Assembly: GCA_029203185.1 (NCBI GenBank)
Contig: CP119310.1
Coordinates: forward strand, 434,001-498,000
Length of the DNA: 64,000 bases
DNA from: Candidatus Chryseobacterium colombiense
GTDB taxonomy: Bacteria > Bacteroidota > Bacteroidia > Flavobacteriales > Weeksellaceae
Direction of reading: 5' to 3'
Below the pieces are notes generated by a model. That model made no database searches, was not told where the DNA came from, and was given only the letters and a program-made list of their open reading frames with translations. Both the position numbers and the translations under genes were made by a program. Of the stretch, positions 34,107 to 43,769 are shown one piece after another (position 1 is the first letter of the stretch; every line of letters begins with the position of its first letter).

Positions 34107-36128
34107 ATGTTGAAGACTAAAATATTTTTAATTGCTGTAACATTTTTGTTGTCAGGAAATATTTCCAAGGCACAGTCAACCGTTTGGCTGGACCAGTTGG
34201 ATTTAAGCGTGGCAACCCAAGGTCACGGAAAACCGGGTATCAATACTTCGGTGGACGGCAAACCTTTGACCATCGCCGGCCAAGTTTTCAAAAGAGGCTT
34301 CGGAACCCACGCTGAAAGTTCTTTGTTGATTAAATTAAATAGTAAAGCAAAAAGCTTTTCCGCAATGGTGGGAATGGATGATGAAATAAAAGGTCAAAAT
34401 CCCGCAGCCGAATTTGAAATTTACGGCGACAACAAAAAACTTTGGTCAAGCGGAATCATGCATTTGGGAGACAAAGCAAAGCCTGTTTCCGTTTCGCTGG
34501 AAGGAATTAAACAATTAGAATTAGTCGTAACAGACGGCGGAAACGGACCTTATTACGATCATGCCGATTGGGTAAACGCCAAATTTGAAACCAATGGACT
34601 TTCGACTTTGGAAACGTTCAATCCAATCGCTTCAGAACCATATATTTTAACCCCAAAACCTGCTCCGACGCCAAAAATTAATTCGGCTGGCGTTTACGGC
34701 GCTCGTCCCGGTTCTCCTTTTCTTTTCAGAATTCCTGCGACAGGCGACAGACCAATGACTTTTTCAGCCAAAAATCTTCCGACAGGTTTAATATTAGATT
34801 CTCAAACAGGGATTATCACTGGAAAAGTTGATACAAAAGGAACTTATGATGTTGTTTTAAATGCTAAAAATGCACAAGGCTCCGCTTCAAAAAAATTAAA
34901 GATAGAAATTGGCGACAGGATTGCGCTCACGCCAACGATGGGTTGGAACAGCTGGAACTGTTTCGGGCACGAGGTTTCTGCCGATAAAGTGAAACGGGCA
35001 AGTGATGCTTTGATTAAATCCGGCTTGGTAAATCACGGTTGGAATTACATCAATGTCGATGATTCGTGGCAATTCAACAGAGATGGAAAAGACCCGTCGT
35101 TTCAGGGAAAAATGCGTGATGACAAAGGTTATATTTTGACCAATTCCAAATTTCCGGATATGAAAAACCTAGCCGATTACATTCACGGAAACGGTTTGAA
35201 AATGGGAATTTACTCTTCGCCCGGACCCTGGACTTGTGGTGGATGCGCCGGAAGTTACGGTTACGAAAAACAGGACGCTGAAAGTTATGCCAAATGGGGC
35301 GTCGATTACCTGAAATACGATTGGTGCAGTTATGGTGGCGTGATTGACGGTTTGCCGGATAACGATTCGAACAAAGTTCCGTCATTGGCTTTCAACGGTG
35401 GTGGCGATTTGGATAAAGGAGTGAAGCCATTCAAATTGATGGGGAATCTTCTTAAACAGCAAAAGCGAGATATCGTCTATAACCTTTGTCAGTACGGGAT
35501 GGGCGATGTCTGGAAATGGGGCGATGAAGCCGATGCGCAATCGTGGCGAACCACCAATGACATTACAGATACTTGGGCGAGCGTCAAAAATATTGCATTG
35601 GCACAGGATAAAGCATCTGCGTTTGCGAAGCCCGGAAACTGGAACGACCCGGATATGTTGGTCGTCGGAATTGTAGGTTGGGGAAATCCGCATCAGAGCC
35701 GTTTGAAACCCGATGAGCAATATTTACACATCAGTTTGTGGAGCATTTTTTCCGCGCCGTTGCTGATTGGTTGCGACCTTGAAAAACTGGACGATTTTAC
35801 CTTAAATCTTTTAACGAATGATGAAGTGATTGCTGTAAACCAAGACGTTTTGGGAAAACAGGGCGTTTGTCTGCAGACGATTGGCGAGCTTAAAATTTAT
35901 GTGAAAGAACTGGAAGACGGTGGGAATGCAGTGGCTTTTGCCAACTTTGGAAGGGATAAAGTGAAGATGTCTTACAAGGATTTTAAAACACTGGGAATTT
36001 CAGGAAATCAAACGGTGAGAGATATTTGGAGACAGAAAGATATTGCAAAAATCAATGCAGATAAGGGAAATCTGGCTTTGGATATTCCGGCGCACGGCGT
36101 TGCTTTTTACAAATTCATTTCAAAATAA
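34107..36128 (+). CDS. GH27 alpha-galactosidase with N-terminal NPCBM domain
   Basis: 673 residues, signal peptide NISKAQ. Domains in order: NPCBM (about 25-170, RGFGTHAESSLLIKL), an immunoglobulin-like putative domain (about 195-275, LPTGLILDSQTGIITG), the GH27 barrel (about 278-565) beginning TPTMGWNSWNCFG, and a C-terminal sandwich. The nucleophile is Asp405 in LKYDWCS and the acid/base Asp485 in WRTTNDITDTW. It hydrolyses terminal alpha-galactose (or alpha-N-acetylgalactosamine or beta-L-arabinopyranose in some members). In this locus it would remove galactose from arabinoxylan side chains. Flanked by 12-bp gaps. Confidence 0.95.
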   Translation: MLKTKIFLIAVTFLLSGNISKAQSTVWLDQLDLSVATQGHGKPGINTSVDGKPLTIAGQVFKRGFGTHAESSLLIKLNSKAKSFSAMVGMDDEIKGQNPAAEFEIYGDNKKLWSSGIMHLGDKAKPVSVSLEGIKQLELVVTDGGNGPYYDHADWVNAKFETNGLSTLETFNPIASEPYILTPKPAPTPKINSAGVYGARPGSPFLFRIPATGDRPMTFSAKNLPTGLILDSQTGIITGKVDTKGTYDVVLNAKNAQGSASKKLKIEIGDRIALTPTMGWNSWNCFGHEVSADKVKRASDALIKSGLVNHGWNYINVDDSWQFNRDGKDPSFQGKMRDDKGYILTNSKFPDMKNLADYIHGNGLKMGIYSSPGPWTCGGCAGSYGYEKQDAESYAKWGVDYLKYDWCSYGGVIDGLPDNDSNKVPSLAFNGGGDLDKGVKPFKLMGNLLKQQKRDIVYNLCQYGMGDVWKWGDEADAQSWRTTNDITDTWASVKNIALAQDKASAFAKPGNWNDPDMLVVGIVGWGNPHQSRLKPDEQYLHISLWSIFSAPLLIGCDLEKLDDFTLNLLTNDEVIAVNQDVLGKQGVCLQTIGELKIYVKELEDGGNAVAFANFGRDKVKMSYKDFKTLGISGNQTVRDIWRQKDIAKINADKGNLALDIPAHGVAFYKFISK

Positions 36129-36140
36129 TAATATTTAATT

Positions 36141-37547
36141 ATGATTCAGTTTAAATCAAAATATATAACGTTATCATTTTTGCTGGCAGGAATTTGTATT
36201 TCCGCCCAAAATCCGGTTATTCAGACTCATTTTACGCCAGATCCTGCACCGATGGTGTACAAAAATAAAATGTATGTCTACACCGGAGACGATATTCCCG
36301 GCTATGATTTTTATTATATGACGAAATGGAGAGTGTATTCTTCTGATGATATGGCGAACTGGACCGACCACGGTTCTCCGCTTTCACTGGAATCTTTCAG
36401 TTGGGCTCGTGACAGAGCCTGGGCGGCGCAATGTGTGGAACGTAATGGCAAATTTTATTGGTATATCTGCGTGCAGACCGTTGATAATAATATGGCGATT
36501 GGTGTGGCGGTATCGGACAGTCCGACTGGTCCTTTTAAAGATGCGCTCGGAAAACCATTGGTGACAACGGGAACCTGGGATAATATAGACCCGACGGTTT
36601 TTATTGATGATGACGGACAAGCCTATCTGTATTGGGGGAACAGCAAATTATTTTACGTGAAGCTCAACAAAGATATGGTTTCGTATGAAGGAAAGATCAC
36701 CGAAATTCCACAATCGGTGGAAGCTTTTGGCGGATTGAGACGTCCTGGAAGAAGTGATGAGGTTTTGCAGAAACAGGAACAGTTTAAAGATGTTTTTGTG
36801 GAAGGTCCCTGGTTTTACAAACGCAACAAGCAATATTATATGATGTATGCCGGAATGACCGATCGAACCGAATGTCTGTCATATTCCGTAAGCAATTCAC
36901 CGACCGGACCGTGGAGATATCAGGGAAAAATAATGACCGGCCAGCCAACCAATAGTTTTACCAACCACGGCGGAATTATCGATTTCAAAGGAAAATCCTA
37001 CCTGTTCTATCACACAGGATTATTGCCCGGCGCAGGAAGTTACGGAAGGTCGACGTCTATTGAAGAATTCAAATACAATCAGGATGGCAGCATTCCGAAA
37101 ATTACAATGACTAAAGAGGGCGTAAATCCTGTTGCAACACTCAATCCCTACAAAAGAAACGAAGCGGAAACAATAGCCTGGTCAGAGAAATGCAGCACTT
37201 CCGAAAATAAAAAGACGGGAGTTTATGTTTCCGATACCAGAGTGGGAGGTTACATTAAAGTTCGTTCGGTAGATTTTGAAAAAGGTGCCTCTGAATTTTC
37301 AGCTTCAATTGCCGCAGGTGTTGACGGAGGAATTTTAGAAGTCAGATTAGATAAAGTGGACGGAAATAAAATTGCCGAGATTGAAGTACCGAGAACCGGT
37401 GGCTGGGAAGAATTTAAAACCCTGACATCAAAAATTTCAGAATCGGTTTCCGGCGTTCACGATGTGTATTTTGTCTTTAAAGGGAAAAACATTACAACCG
37501 GAAGAGTGCTTTTCAATTTCGACCATTGGAGTTTTAAAAAGAAATAA
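36141..37547 (+). CDS. GH43_29-like enzyme with CBM6 (paralogue B)
   Basis: 468 residues, signal peptide GICISAQ. GH43 triad Asp34 (PDPAPMVYKN), Asp150 (NIDPTVFIDDDGQAYLYWGN) and Glu221 (VEGPWFYKRNKQYY). A CBM6 covers about residues 345-468 (NEAETIAWSEK to FNFDHWSF). Compared with paralogue A it has a longer insertion before the catalytic Glu (about residues 190-218) and AWAAQCVERNGKF in the second blade. Arabinofuranosidase or xylosidase action on substituted oligosaccharides is expected. A repeat-filled 168-bp gap follows. Confidence 0.93.
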   Translation: MIQFKSKYITLSFLLAGICISAQNPVIQTHFTPDPAPMVYKNKMYVYTGDDIPGYDFYYMTKWRVYSSDDMANWTDHGSPLSLESFSWARDRAWAAQCVERNGKFYWYICVQTVDNNMAIGVAVSDSPTGPFKDALGKPLVTTGTWDNIDPTVFIDDDGQAYLYWGNSKLFYVKLNKDMVSYEGKITEIPQSVEAFGGLRRPGRSDEVLQKQEQFKDVFVEGPWFYKRNKQYYMMYAGMTDRTECLSYSVSNSPTGPWRYQGKIMTGQPTNSFTNHGGIIDFKGKSYLFYHTGLLPGAGSYGRSTSIEEFKYNQDGSIPKITMTKEGVNPVATLNPYKRNEAETIAWSEKCSTSENKKTGVYVSDTRVGGYIKVRSVDFEKGASEFSASIAAGVDGGILEVRLDKVDGNKIAEIEVPRTGGWEEFKTLTSKISESVSGVHDVYFVFKGKNITTGRVLFNFDHWSFKKK

Positions 37548-37555
37548 GATAAAAA

Positions 37556-37612
37556 TTCCCCTCCTTTGGAGGGGTAGCGAAAATTCAAAGAATTTTTGAC
37601 GGGGTGGTTTAT
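37556..37612. repeat. Hairpin repeat CCCCTCC-TTT-GGAGGGG with second stem
   Basis: A 7-bp GC-rich stem (37558-37574) is followed by an AAATTC-AAA-GAATTT stem and ends in GACGGGGTGG. It lies directly after paralogue B. I recall this text as a dispersed repeat of Chryseobacterium-like genomes, but there is only one copy here. Confidence 0.55.
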
Positions 37613-37622
37613 TAGAATTACG

Positions 37623-37712
37623 TGATAAAAATAATACAACTTCTACAAGCGTTAGCGGCTTTGTGAAACTAAAAAAATAAAAACTTTGTGTCCTTAGTGT
37701 TCAAAAAAAGTT
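37623..37712. repeat. Degenerate 'cttTGTGtcc' intergenic repeat
   Basis: The text from TTAGCGGCTTTGTG to AACTTTGTGTCCTTAGTGTTC resembles the arms of the element at 627-784. It fills the rest of the gap up to the next GH43 gene. The similarity is loose. Confidence 0.3.
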
Positions 37713-37715
37713 AAA

Positions 37716-39092
37716 ATGAAAAAAACAATAAAAACAATACTCAATCTCTGTTTAATAGGATATTCGAGAATATTATTTTCTCAGAATCCTATCATTCAGA
37801 CCAATTATACCGCCGACCCGGCGCCGATGGTTTATAAAGACAGGCTTTACGTTTACACCACCCACGATGAAGACGATTCCACATGGTTTACAATGAACAA
37901 CTGGAAAGTTTATTCCACCAACGATATGGTGAACTGGACCGACCACGGAAGCATTCTGAGCTATAAAGATTTCGACTGGGCAAAACGTGATGCCTGGGCA
38001 GCGCAATGCGTGGAAAGAAACGGCAAATTTTTTATGTACGTTCCGATGTGGTCCAAAACCAACAACAAAGGAGCGATTGGTGTTGCAGTGGGTGACAGTC
38101 CGTTTGGACCATTCCACGACCCGCTTGGAAAACCGTTGGTACAGAGCGAATGGGGCGATATTGACCCGACGGTTTTTATTGATGACGACGGTCAAGCCTA
38201 TATGTATTGGGGAAATCCCAAACTTAAAATGGTTAAGCTCAATCAGGATATGATTTCCTATTCAGGCGATATTGTGGAAGTGCCAATGACCGCAGAATCT
38301 TTCGGAAAAAGAGACGGAAAAGAAAATCCTGAAAGACCCACCAAATACGAAGAAGGGCCTTGGCTGTACAAAAGAAAAAACCTGTATTATCTGTTCTGGC
38401 CGGGCGGTCCGCTTCCTGAATTCATCGGATATTCCACGAGTAAAAGCGCACAGGGACCTTGGAAATACGGTGGAATTGTAATGCCAACCGAAGGGAAATC
38501 TTTTACCAATCATCCCGGAATTGTTGATTTCAGAGGAAAAACCTATTTCTTTTATCACAACGGAGCGTTACCGGGAGGAAGTGGTTTCACAAGGTCGGTG
38601 AGTGTGGAAGAACTTAATTTTAATAAAGACGGTTCTATTTCGCCTATCAAAATGACGAATGGAATTACCAAAGCGATTGCAACCATTAATCCTTATTCCT
38701 TTAATCAGGCAGAAATGATTGCCTGGTCTGAAAATGTAAAATCCTATCAGAATAAAGAAGCAGGTGTTTTCATTAAAGCTAAAAAAAGCGGCGCTTACAC
38801 CAGCGTGAAAAATGTTGATTTCGGTAAAAAAGGAGCCGCAACATTTTCAGCCAGAGTTGGAACGACACACAACAGCGATGTGACGATGGACGTTCATTTG
38901 GACAGTGTAAGCGGACCTATTATCGCTACGGTAAAAGTTCCGTTGACCGGCGGAGACGACCGTTGGGAAACCGTGAAAACCGAACTGAAGGAAAAAATTA
39001 CCGGCGTTCACGATGTGTATTTTGTATGTAATGGAAAAGCAGCAAAAGATATCATGTTTTTCGATTATTGGACTTTTCTTGAAACTCATTAA
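37716..39092 (+). CDS. GH43_29-like enzyme with CBM6 (paralogue C)
   Basis: 458 residues. A signal peptide precedes SQNPIIQTN. GH43 triad Asp34 (ADPAPMVYKD), Asp150 (DIDPTVFIDDDGQAYMYWGN) and Glu213 (YEEGPWLYKRKNLYY). CBM6 from about residue 335 (NQAEMIAWSEN) to MFFDYWTFLE. It is closest in the active-site blades to paralogue B (AWAAQCVERNGKF shared). Three such genes within 6.4 kb point to local duplication followed by specialisation on differently substituted xylose units. The GH97 gene begins 2 bp after its stop. Confidence 0.93.
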   Translation: MKKTIKTILNLCLIGYSRILFSQNPIIQTNYTADPAPMVYKDRLYVYTTHDEDDSTWFTMNNWKVYSTNDMVNWTDHGSILSYKDFDWAKRDAWAAQCVERNGKFFMYVPMWSKTNNKGAIGVAVGDSPFGPFHDPLGKPLVQSEWGDIDPTVFIDDDGQAYMYWGNPKLKMVKLNQDMISYSGDIVEVPMTAESFGKRDGKENPERPTKYEEGPWLYKRKNLYYLFWPGGPLPEFIGYSTSKSAQGPWKYGGIVMPTEGKSFTNHPGIVDFRGKTYFFYHNGALPGGSGFTRSVSVEELNFNKDGSISPIKMTNGITKAIATINPYSFNQAEMIAWSENVKSYQNKEAGVFIKAKKSGAYTSVKNVDFGKKGAATFSARVGTTHNSDVTMDVHLDSVSGPIIATVKVPLTGGDDRWETVKTELKEKITGVHDVYFVCNGKAAKDIMFFDYWTFLETH

Positions 39093-39094
39093 TT

Positions 39095-41035
39095 ATGTTT
39101 AAAATATCCTACTTATCAATATTATTCTTTTTCCTGACCGGAATTTCATGTTTTGCACAAGTCGCAGAAATCTCAAGTCCTGATGGAAAATTAAAGCTGA
39201 ATATCTTTTCTGAAAACGGAAAAGCCCTTTACAACGTTAGTTTTCAGGGAAAAACAATGCTGGAAAAATCACCTTTAGGCTTAGTTTCCAATGAATCTGA
39301 TTTCTCTAAAAATTTAAAATTCATTGACAGCAAAAAAGACAAAGTCTCTAAAAATTATACGAACGAAAAAATCAAAAAATCACAAGTCAGTTACACGGCT
39401 AATACCTTGATTGTCAATTTTACCAATGCAGACAACTTCAAGATGGGGATTGAATTTCAGGTGAGCGATAATAATGTCGCTTTTAGGTATGAGATTCAGC
39501 CGATGAAAGACCGTTTGAGCGCGGTCGTGCAGTCGGAAATCACAGGTTACAGATTTCCGTCTCAAACCACAACTTTCCTTTCTCCAATGATGAAGCCGAT
39601 GACAGGTTTTGCCAGAACCGCCCCAAGCTACGAAAGCGGTTACAAAGCTGATGCGGAATTAGGAACAAAAGCAGATTATGGTTATGTTTTTCCCGGATTA
39701 TTCCATGTCGGAAACGACGGCTGGATTTCATTGTCTGAAACAGAAGTAAATAGTTTGTACTGCGCTTCCCATTTGAATACGACTTCAGAAAAAAGCCTTT
39801 ATCAGGTTGCTTATCCAAACATGGCTGAAAACAATGGTTTTGGAAGCTCCGGAGCAGCAATTTCCCTTCCCGGAAAAACGCCTTGGAGAACCATTACAAT
39901 TGGTGATTCTTTGAAACCGATTGTTGAGACAACGATTCCTTTTGATGTGGTTGAGCCAATGTATGAGCCTTCGCAGAAATACAGTTTCGGAAAATCTACC
40001 TGGAGCTGGATTTTGTGGCAGGATAACAGTATGAATTATGAAGACCAGAGTCTCTTTATTGATTTAGCATCAAAACTCGGTTATGAATACATTTTGATTG
40101 ATGCACTTTGGGACAAAAATATTGGAAAAGAACGAATGAAAGACCTTATTCAATATGCCAAATCCAAAAATGTTGGGGTGATGCTTTGGTACAATTCCAA
40201 TGGTGCTGCCAATGATGCACCGATGGGACCGAGAAACAAAATGAGCTCTTCTACCGAACGAAAAAAAGAAATGAAATGGCTGAAAGATATCGGTGTAAAA
40301 GGTCTGAAGGTCGATTTCTTCGGTGGAGACAAACAGGAAACGATGCACCTTTATGAAGATATTCTTTCCGATGCCAATGATTTTGGGTTAAAGATTATTT
40401 TCCACGGAGCCACTTTACCGAGAGGCTGGGAAGTAATGTACCCGAATTATGCAGGAAGTGAAGCGGTTTTAGCATCCGAAATGCTGTATTTTTCGGAAGA
40501 TGTGCGCAAACAGGAAGCTTTTTTCGCAACATTACATCCGTTCATTAGAAATACGGTCGGAAGTATGGAATTTGGCGGAACGCTTTTGAATAAATATTTA
40601 ACAAAATCTAATAAGGATAAAAATAAAAGATACACCACAGATGGTTTTCAGTTGGCAACAGCGGTTTTATTTCAAAATCCGATTCAGATGTTTGCTGTAA
40701 TGCCGAACAATTTGACCGATGCTCCGAAGTTTCAACTCGATTTTATGAAAGAAGTTCCGACACTTTGGGACGAAACAGTGTTTGTCGACGGCTATCCAGG
40801 GAAATATTCCGTGATTGCCAGAAGACATCAGAACCAATGGTATGTTGCAGGAATTAATGCCGAAAAAACGATTAAAAAACTAAAAATCAGTCTTCCAATG
40901 TTTGTGGGAAAAACTGTAAAATTCATCAATGATGATGCCCAGGGAAATTCATCAGAAAAAGAAGTGAAAGTGAATACAAAAGGTGAGTATAGTGTAGAAA
41001 TTCAGCCGAATGGAGGATTTGTTTTGAGGAATTAA
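39095..41035 (+). CDS. GH97 alpha-galactosidase-like glycosidase
   Basis: 646 residues, signal peptide GISCFAQ. The GH97 N-terminal super-sandwich (about 22-275) is followed by a TIM barrel (about 285-540) and a C-terminal sandwich. Asp407 in GLKVDFFGGD aligns with the nucleophile of the retaining GH97 alpha-galactosidases. The GH97 family divides into inverting alpha-glucosidases, which use glutamate bases, and this retaining type, so alpha-galactosidase is preferred. Together with the GH27 gene it gives the locus two unrelated alpha-galactosidases. It is translationally close-coupled to the preceding GH43 gene. Confidence 0.92.
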   Translation: MFKISYLSILFFFLTGISCFAQVAEISSPDGKLKLNIFSENGKALYNVSFQGKTMLEKSPLGLVSNESDFSKNLKFIDSKKDKVSKNYTNEKIKKSQVSYTANTLIVNFTNADNFKMGIEFQVSDNNVAFRYEIQPMKDRLSAVVQSEITGYRFPSQTTTFLSPMMKPMTGFARTAPSYESGYKADAELGTKADYGYVFPGLFHVGNDGWISLSETEVNSLYCASHLNTTSEKSLYQVAYPNMAENNGFGSSGAAISLPGKTPWRTITIGDSLKPIVETTIPFDVVEPMYEPSQKYSFGKSTWSWILWQDNSMNYEDQSLFIDLASKLGYEYILIDALWDKNIGKERMKDLIQYAKSKNVGVMLWYNSNGAANDAPMGPRNKMSSSTERKKEMKWLKDIGVKGLKVDFFGGDKQETMHLYEDILSDANDFGLKIIFHGATLPRGWEVMYPNYAGSEAVLASEMLYFSEDVRKQEAFFATLHPFIRNTVGSMEFGGTLLNKYLTKSNKDKNKRYTTDGFQLATAVLFQNPIQMFAVMPNNLTDAPKFQLDFMKEVPTLWDETVFVDGYPGKYSVIARRHQNQWYVAGINAEKTIKKLKISLPMFVGKTVKFINDDAQGNSSEKEVKVNTKGEYSVEIQPNGGFVLRN

Positions 41036-41043
41036 CGGTCTCT

Positions 41044-41075
41044 AAACCTTCAAGGTTTTAAAACTTTGAAAGTTT
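41044..41075. repeat. Hairpin repeat AAACCTTCAAGGTTT / AAACTTTGAAAGTTT
   Basis: The two 15-nt arms pair at 14 of 15 positions in RNA (one G-U, one mismatch). It occupies the 65-bp gap between the GH97 and second GH115 genes. It may mark an mRNA processing or stability point. Confidence 0.55.
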
Positions 41076-41100
41076 CAGATAAAACATAAAATAAAAGATT

Positions 41101-43623
41101 ATGAATCAAATAAAAATATTTTTTCTCGTCACGTTATTCGGATTTTGTCTTCGGATAAATGCGGCTGAACCATTCATCAGCACAGAAAAAAATTCAGAAA
41201 CGATTGTTTTGAAGGAAAAATCGGTCAATCTTTCGATTTTTGTCAATTCAGGAATAGATAATGGTATTTTGAGAGCCGTTAAAAACTTACAATCTGACTT
41301 TCAGAAAGTGACAGGAAGCCAGCCAAATATTCTGAATCAGATTTCCGGACAGCAAACTCCGCTGATTATCATCGGAACAGTTGGAACAAGATCTGTAATT
41401 GACGATTTAATTAAACAGAAAAAAATTGATGGAAAATCTTTAACAGGAAAAAAAGAAAAATACATCATTCAAAATATCAGCAATCCGTTTCCCGGAGTTT
41501 CCGAAGCGATTGTGATTGCGGGAAGTGACAAACGCGGAACAATTTACGGAATTTACGAAATGTCCCAGCAAATTGGGGTTTCGCCGTGGTATTATTGGGC
41601 GGATGTTCCGGTTGAGAAAAAAGAAAATCTATACTTTAAAAAAGGAATTTACACAGATGGAGAACCTGCAGTAGAATATCGCGGGATTTTCCTGAATGAT
41701 GAAGAACCTTCACTCGGAGGATGGGCAAGAGCTACTTTTGGCGGAATCAACTCTAAATTTTACGAAAAAGTTTTTGAATTGATTTTACGAATGAAAGGCA
41801 ATTATATCTGGCCTGCAATGTGGGGAAAAGCTTTCTACGACGATGATCCTTTGAACGGGCCTTTAGCCAACGAAATGGGAATCATCATGGGAACTTCGCA
41901 CCACGAACCGATGGCGCAGGCTCAAACCGATTGGCATCGATACATCAAAAAGAATAGTTTGCCGAATGTCTGGGATTATTCGAAAAATGAGAAAGTTTTG
42001 CAGGAATTCTGGAAATTGGGACTTGAAAGAAGCAAAAACTGGGAAAAATTAGTCACAGTCGGAATGCGCGGCGACGGCGATGAAGCGATGGGAGATGGAA
42101 CTAATATCTCCTTGCTTGAAAAAATTGTGAAAGACCAGCGAAAAATCATTGCTGATGTAACAGGAAAAAAAGCGGAGAAAACGCCTCAGGTTTGGGCTTT
42201 GTATAAAGAAGTTCAGGATTATTATGACAAAGGAATGCGCGTTCCGGACGATGTAATTCTATTGTTTTGTGATGACAATTGGGGAAATGTGAGAAAACTT
42301 CCGGATCTTTCAAAACCTTTGCATAAAGGCGGTTACGGAATGTATTACCATTTTGATTATGTGGGAGGACCGAGAAATTCAAAATGGATTAATATCAGTC
42401 CGATTCAGAGAGTTTGGGAACAGATGAATCTTTCTTACGAGCATAAAGTCGATAAGGTTTGGGTTGTGAATGTCGGAGATTTAAAGCCGATGGAATTCCC
42501 AATCAGCTTTTTCCTGGAAATGGCCTGGAATCCGAAGCAATTCAACTCAAAAAATCTTTTGAAATACACTGAAAAATGGGCGGCACAGCAATTTGGTGAA
42601 AAATACGCCAAAGAAATTGCAAGAATGATCAATCTTTATTCAAAATACAACCGTCGTGTAACGCCTGAAACACTGGACAGCAAAGCATTCAGTCTGGAAA
42701 ATTATAATGAATTCGAAACCGTTTTAAATGATTACAGAGCTTTGGCTATTGATGCACTGCATTTGAAAGAACAGATTCCTGCGGAATATCAGGATGCTTA
42801 TTATCAGTTGGTTCTTTATCCTATCGATGCTTGCAGCAATTTGTATGAAATGTATTATGCCGTTGCCAAAAACAGGGAATTGGCTGCCAAATATGACTTA
42901 AAAGCAAATTATTATGCTGACAAAGTGAAAGAATGTTTTGAAAGAAATGCTTATTTGGATCATAAATACAACCATGAGATTGCCGGCGGAAAGTGGCAGC
43001 ATATGATGGACCAGATGAGAATAGGATATAAAACCTGGGCAGACGGAAAAGAAAATATAATGCCTGAAGTTACCCATGTATATGATGATAATGCTTCGAA
43101 AGAGAAAGTGTTTCAGGAGAAAAACGGTTATGTTTCCATTGAGGCGGAAAATTTTGCAAGAATGAATTTTTCAGACCGGATCCGTTGGGAAGTGATTCCT
43201 GATTTCGGGAAAACTAAATCCGGTGTGACGACATTTCCACAGAATGCTTACCCAAAACCTGATGAAAATCTCTATCTGGAATATGATATAAATTTTGAAT
43301 CAAAAGGTGAGTTTGATGTCCAATTGTTATTGGCTCCAACTTTGAATTTTAATCATAATAAAGGATTGCGTTATGAGATTTCTTTTGATGGCGGAACTCC
43401 GCAGATTGTCAATTTCAATGGTCATTACAAAGGTGAATTGGGAAGATGGCAATCTGAACATATCATTAAATCTATAACGAAACACCAGATTTCCCAACCT
43501 GGAAAACATACGCTGCGATTCCGTGTTCTGGAGCCGGGAATCGTGCTTGAAAAAATATTAATCAATACAGGAGGTTTACAGCCTTCTTATCTGGGTGCAC
43601 CGGAAAGTGAGATTCTTCACTGA
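41101..43623 (+). CDS. GH115 xylan alpha-glucuronidase, copy 2
   Basis: 840 residues, with a signal peptide (LFGFCLRINAAE). Same architecture as copy 1: N-terminal domain ending SDKRGTIYGIYEMSQQIGVSPWYYW, barrel with YRGIFLNDEEPSLGGWAR, GNYIWPAMWGKAF and GTSHHEPM (His267, His268, Glu269), and a C-terminal sandwich from about residue 675 (VSIEAENFARM). The two copies share the motifs but differ over much of their length, so this is an old divergence rather than a recent duplication. They may prefer internal against terminal, or methylated against plain, glucuronic acid. The last gene before a 260-bp gap. Confidence 0.96.
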   Translation: MNQIKIFFLVTLFGFCLRINAAEPFISTEKNSETIVLKEKSVNLSIFVNSGIDNGILRAVKNLQSDFQKVTGSQPNILNQISGQQTPLIIIGTVGTRSVIDDLIKQKKIDGKSLTGKKEKYIIQNISNPFPGVSEAIVIAGSDKRGTIYGIYEMSQQIGVSPWYYWADVPVEKKENLYFKKGIYTDGEPAVEYRGIFLNDEEPSLGGWARATFGGINSKFYEKVFELILRMKGNYIWPAMWGKAFYDDDPLNGPLANEMGIIMGTSHHEPMAQAQTDWHRYIKKNSLPNVWDYSKNEKVLQEFWKLGLERSKNWEKLVTVGMRGDGDEAMGDGTNISLLEKIVKDQRKIIADVTGKKAEKTPQVWALYKEVQDYYDKGMRVPDDVILLFCDDNWGNVRKLPDLSKPLHKGGYGMYYHFDYVGGPRNSKWINISPIQRVWEQMNLSYEHKVDKVWVVNVGDLKPMEFPISFFLEMAWNPKQFNSKNLLKYTEKWAAQQFGEKYAKEIARMINLYSKYNRRVTPETLDSKAFSLENYNEFETVLNDYRALAIDALHLKEQIPAEYQDAYYQLVLYPIDACSNLYEMYYAVAKNRELAAKYDLKANYYADKVKECFERNAYLDHKYNHEIAGGKWQHMMDQMRIGYKTWADGKENIMPEVTHVYDDNASKEKVFQEKNGYVSIEAENFARMNFSDRIRWEVIPDFGKTKSGVTTFPQNAYPKPDENLYLEYDINFESKGEFDVQLLLAPTLNFNHNKGLRYEISFDGGTPQIVNFNGHYKGELGRWQSEHIIKSITKHQISQPGKHTLRFRVLEPGIVLEKILINTGGLQPSYLGAPESEILH

Positions 43624-43769
43624 AAATTAGCAAATATTAATAAAATCAACGCTTTGCTTATGAAACATTAATCTTATTTATCAATCAACTTCTTTAAGTA
43701 TTGTTTTCAGCAAATAAATGAAAAGGAAAACAGCAGGGGCTTTGTAATATAACTTTATTTAAACCGCTG

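Noticed and set aside
32721..39092. Possible frameshift or fusion among the three GH43-CBM6 genes
   Set aside because: Each frame is complete, with its own signal peptide, triad and CBM6, and they are separated by other genes or gaps.
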